Below, in pieces: positions 8,825 to 12,033 of a stretch of 12,033 nucleotides of DNA. This DNA is from Hyphochytrium catenoides (lineage: Eukaryota > Sar > Hyphochytriomycetes > Hyphochytriales > Hyphochytriaceae), in NCBI GenBank assembly GCA_900088475.1, contig FLMG01001436.1, positions 111,721 to 123,753 of the forward strand. The letters are read 5' to 3'. The notes below the pieces were generated by a model. It saw nothing but the letters and a program-made list of their open reading frames with translations. It had not been told where the DNA came from and did no database searches. How positions within the stretch are numbered: position 1 is the stretch's first letter; each line of letters starts with the position of its first letter. The translations under genes and the position numbers were made by a program.

Positions 8825-9650
8825 CTGTTACCTCTTGCTGTCCGTGTCACGGGTCAGTAGGAAGGTCAAATGTCACCATAGGAGATGTCAGAGGAGTCGA
8901 TTGCTCTTATAAAACACAGAGCCAGATTCTACTTTTAGGGGATGATGAAGACGGTGCCCCAGGTAGTTCATGAGAAGGAAGAGCCTCATATGCCATTTTT
9001 GGGACAGTGATTGACTAGACCTTTTAACGTTGATAGTAAGGAATATCATAATAGGACCGGAACTGGAACTGGTAGTATAAGATCCAACAGGTAGAATTAG
9101 TCTACACCCCTTCGGGCAAAATTTGTCATCAACAGTCATGCGCGTCTTCTAAGAGAGCATGTCCTGTTTCGGCTACTTTATCAGACTTCGCAGAGGTAGG
9201 AGAGATCGGAGTCCAATCAACGAGTGCCTGTCGTGTTCGAACCTTCTTCTAACTGTACATACAGCATCGTTGTCTCCTATGCATTATGCTTGCAGAATGT
9301 GTTTAGAATGAAGAGCTTTGGGTCATCTCTTATGCACTCTTGACCTAGTATGAGGATGGGCATCTCTGTCCACTTTCAGTCTCTGCAATGGAGAGTCTTC
9401 TCTTCGGTGATCTCCATGCTACATCGTTGCCAGTAGGTGCCGGTTCTCCCAGCCAATGGTCGATGCTCTCTTAGCTCATGATGCCGCTCTACTTCCATTG
9501 CCTTGTATCCACAGCCGAATATCTCCCTTGGCGAGGAATAAAATTGGACGTTCCAATAGATACTGGTGGAAGGATATAGATAACCAAACGCTTATTACTC
9601 TGCTGCTATGTCTGTGGTCGACCGACGATCGAGCTGACGGTCCAGTCAGT
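8825..9650 (-). other. Unresolved middle of an unidentified spliced gene
   Basis: Several protein-like open stretches lie between splice-like signals on the minus strand, but I could not join them in one consistent frame. One runs 9562-9493 after a strong acceptor (ccttccaccag) and reads YLLERPILFLAKGDIRLWIQ in one phase; a second phase is also open. Another, near 9365-9270, reads PILILGQECIRDDPKLFILN. A third, near 9070-9030, reads FQFRSYYDIPYYQ. Transcript data are needed to choose between them. No catalytic motif was recognised. Confidence 0.35.
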
Positions 9651-10639
9651 CTAGGTCTGAGCCAGAATACGCGGGAGGACAGATTGCTGGAAGATTGTAC
9701 AATCCATGGCTGTGGGAAGACAGATCTTGATAAAGTGTTGACTGTTATGAGGGTCGTAGTCTTGCCCGAAGTGTTCCAGGTTCCTCATCACCTTGAACTG
9801 CACGGTGCGCTGCGAAGGATTAAAGGTGACATGCCTCATGTCCGAATATTTCATCTTCATGTGCACCTCTTTCTGTTGGAAGGGATGGAAGAAGATGTAA
9901 CTAGCGCCACATGTCAGCTTTGCTAATGGCATAGCGATAAGGAGGAAAGAAGGCAGGTTGTACGGGATAGCTTACCGACACTCGTCCCTCAGAAAGTGGA
10001 CAGGTGATGGGAAACGGCACTCTAAACGTCCAACAATCAGGTTATTTGACGGCGTTGAGAGCAGGGACTGCTGTAAAGTCACACAGAAAATTGTGAGTCA
10101 CTTGGACTCCGAATGCCCAAATCTTGAAGTCGTCATGATATTACCTCCGTATTGTTCACTGGGATGATATCACTTTCTAGCGCATTCTTTTGCCTCACTG
10201 ATTTCGTTATTTCTTCGGCCTGCTTACTGATGCTTGATAGTTGTTCGGTCAAGGAAGGTCTCAATCTGGATCCCTTTGATGGAAGCTGGAGGGGCTTTGG
10301 TCGCCGGAGGGAATGTATTGGCGCATTATTGGCCCGAGAGCTGGATGGGTTTATAGGCTGCTTAATGGACACGGCAGACTCGCCAGCTATAGAAGGCTTG
10401 GTCTCTATCGCTTCTTCAGGGGGACTTGGTTGAACAATGGAAGCAAGTGACTTGCCCGAACGCACGAGCTTCGGAACTGGAGTCGGTGCTTTGAAGTCGC
10501 TTGGGCCGAATATCGCGTCAAGGTAGCTGAGTGCTTTAGGGGTTTCTTGGCTTTCGACGCACTCTTTTTCCGATGCAGGTCCCGTGCTTCTGACATGATT
10601 TCCAACAACCTGGTCCTTGAACTTTGTGCTGGAGGGCAT
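9651..10639 (-). CDS. 5' exons of an unidentified spliced gene
   Basis: Exon 1 runs from ATG 10639 (after an in-frame TGA) to a donor at 10145, or a second in-frame donor at 10160. It gives about 160-165 residues rich in Ser, Pro and Lys, probably disordered, with LSYLDAIFGPSDF as its most ordered-looking piece. Exon 2 (10070-9976) gives SNNLIVGRLECRFPSPVHFL. Exon 3, from 9900, gives YIFFHPFQQKEVHMKMKYSD and MRHVTFNPSQRTVQFKVMRN and stays open to TAG at 9651; its donor is not settled (one option follows CTCCCGC near 9667). Phases agree from exon 1 to 3. Exons 2-3 alternate hydrophobic and polar residues as a beta-rich domain would. A PH-like fold, as in Ulp2/SENP6-type SUMO proteases, crossed my mind, but no protease motif was found, so the function is unknown. 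Confidence 0.5.
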
Positions 10640-11566
10640 GGCAGATCAACAACCGATACGCTTCTTCGTGTCAGACACGCCATGTACTGTGCCTTTCATA
10701 CTAGCAACAAACTTTATCGTCTCGCAACCATAGCTATCGCTTGAGGCCTGCGACAGAAGACCTGAGTGCACCTCCCCTCCTATCATCACATCTCAAGTCC
10801 AGCCATCTCCCTCTTCATCACAGGGAACGCTATCGAGGTCAGCCGTCCCAAGTACCACAGGCTGTGCTTATCCCAAGCCGCTATTTGCCCTCATCCCTAC
10901 AAGCCATCACCTTTATCGCCTGTCTTCGACAATGTAAGGTGGGGTCTGAGGGGAAGAGGCGATAGTTGGCTCTGATGGGGCTTTCCCCAACTGGGATTAG
11001 TAACGTCCAGTCGCTCCTGGGGTAGGTCAGAGCATCTGGCCAAGTACTGTACAGTATCGGGTATCAGAACCTGATAGCTTCTGAATAGACTGTGCTGTAT
11101 CCGTAATGAGCCTAGTGGGGGAACAAAGAGAGAATTTGAAAATGTGTCAAGCTCCCGTTGGCGCCTCCAGCCTCCAACCTCTGAAGTGCTTCAGTCCGTC
11201 AGCGCCAGGGACCAAGAGTCAGGGACCAAGGACCGCCCACTACTAGTTCGCCAAGCCATCTCCGAAGACACTGAGATTCTGGGAGGTCAAGGTTATATCT
11301 GGGCTAACACTTGCTCGTTATGCCACTATTACAAGGGCTTCGAAGGCTCTAGGTTAGCCCAACTTAGAACCAGGGTCATTGTGACCTTCTTAGAACTTGT
11401 TCCGTAGGGGAACACCGTCCCGGCAAGTGGTTCCCACTGGATTTGTCCAGGCTTTCACACCTACCTGGCTGCTAGGGGTTATTTTTGAGTTATCACCAAG
11501 GTATGGAGAGGAGGCCAATTCTCGCCTCCAAGGTTAGAAGCTAGCCATTGCTAGATTATCAAGAGA
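10640..11566. other. Intergenic region, no gene recognised
   Basis: About 930 bp between the start of the minus-strand gene at 10639 and the ATG at 11567. The open frames are short, lack convincing starts and resemble nothing known. It presumably holds the promoter of the minus-strand gene and the leader of the plus-strand ORF. A short direct repeat, cagggaccaag, occurs at 11206-11216 and 11220-11230. No tRNA cloverleaf was found. Confidence 0.4.
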
Positions 11567-12033
11567 ATGGAATCAGACGAGACTTTGCTTGGACCTCGTC
11601 AGAGCCTCCCACAGCCCCATCCACCACCAAGACGGCTCCTATCAGCTATTGAACCAGATCAACCAAAGCGTGAGGCCGACCAGGCGCAAAGAGTCGATCA
11701 TGGACGCCTATTAGAGAGCCAGAAGGTTAAAGGCAAGCGCCAGGTTAGCTTTGCTAATGACCTCAACCCCAGACCACCGGCGCCACAGCCCACCAGTGGG
11801 GGGCCACGTGACGCAAAAGGCTTCAATCCGTCCGGAGCCCGCACAATGCCACAGATTCGAGGCCACCGGTTGCAGAATAGCTATAAGAATCCGGCCAAGG
11901 TAACCTCCTTAAAAGCACGACTGGATAAGCGACGTCGGGCAGCGGCAGAAATCGATGCGTGGCAACCGCTTGGCTATCCGGAGAACTTTGATGCGAATGC
12001 TGCGCCGATCGTGGCGGGTCCCGTGCCTCACTC
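11567..12033 (+). CDS. Unrecognised ORF, incomplete at the window edge
   Basis: ATG 11567 is the first ATG after an in-frame TAG at 11552-11554. The frame then stays open for 155 codons to the end of the window, the longest uninterrupted frame on this side of the window apart from exon 1 of the minus-strand gene. The product is rich in Pro, Arg, Gln and Ala: PRQSLPQPHPPPRRLL near the start, a basic KARLDKRRRAAAEIDAW near residue 128, and LGYPENFDANAAP near the cut. It looks disordered with a basic helix. The lack of introns over 467 bp contrasts with the dense splicing of the neighbouring genes. A retroelement gag-like protein or the first exon of a host gene are both possible; I recognise no family. 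Confidence 0.45.
   Translation, partial: MESDETLLGPRQSLPQPHPPPRRLLSAIEPDQPKREADQAQRVDHGRLLESQKVKGKRQVSFANDLNPRPPAPQPTSGGPRDAKGFNPSGARTMPQIRGHRLQNSYKNPAKVTSLKARLDKRRRAAAEIDAWQPLGYPENFDANAAPIVAGPVPH

Noticed and set aside
9456-9926. A 156-codon plus-strand frame starting with ATG
   Set aside because: It is antisense to exon 3 of the minus-strand gene and is rich in His, Leu and Val as shadows often are. The minus-strand reading has better composition and phase-linked neighbours.
11057-11072. A sequence like a retroelement primer-binding site (ggtatcagaacc)
   Set aside because: The match to the initiator-tRNA type site is partial, no LTR could be delimited around it, and it lies about 500 bp from the ORF.
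10741-11407. Short plus-strand frames between 10741 and 11407
   Set aside because: Poor starts, no recognisable motifs and no phase-consistent exon joining.

Overview
The window is nuclear DNA from an intron-rich eukaryote. Three complete multi-exon genes can be rebuilt base by base. All 22 of their introns are GT-AG, 58-198 nt long, and every junction keeps the reading frame. There are no operons, Shine-Dalgarno sites or other bacterial features. The gene mix points to a non-animal lineage: a MESD/Boca-type ER chaperone, best known from animals, lies beside a gene for a CCT-domain protein, a domain known from plants, algae and several protists. I cannot name the lineage.

Layout. 1-629: no gene seen; a 33-bp tandem repeat lies here. 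630-2910 (minus): ALG10, the alpha-1,2-glucosyltransferase that adds the last glucose to the lipid-linked oligosaccharide used for N-glycosylation, 12 exons, 496 aa. 2911-3561: a 651-bp gap between divergent start codons. 3562-4963 (plus): MESD-like chaperone, 6 exons, 283 aa, with a signal peptide, the MESD core, a long lysine/glutamate-rich tail and a C-terminal KEEL. 5166-7058 (minus): CCT-domain protein, 7 exons, 377 aa, convergent with MESD. 7059-8307: no convincing gene; purine-rich and pyrimidine-rich tracts. 8308-8529 (plus): a possible 73-aa ORF. 8643-10639 (minus): at least one further spliced gene of unknown function; its 5' exons and last two exons can be read but the middle is unresolved. 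10640-11566: no gene seen. 11567-12033 (plus): an unrecognised ORF cut by the window edge.

Functional links. ALG10 and MESD both act in the ER lumen or membrane, one in glycan assembly and the other in folding of membrane receptors, and they share one upstream region. Joint regulation is therefore possible but unproven. The CCT protein is probably a nuclear regulator and has no evident link to the ER pair.
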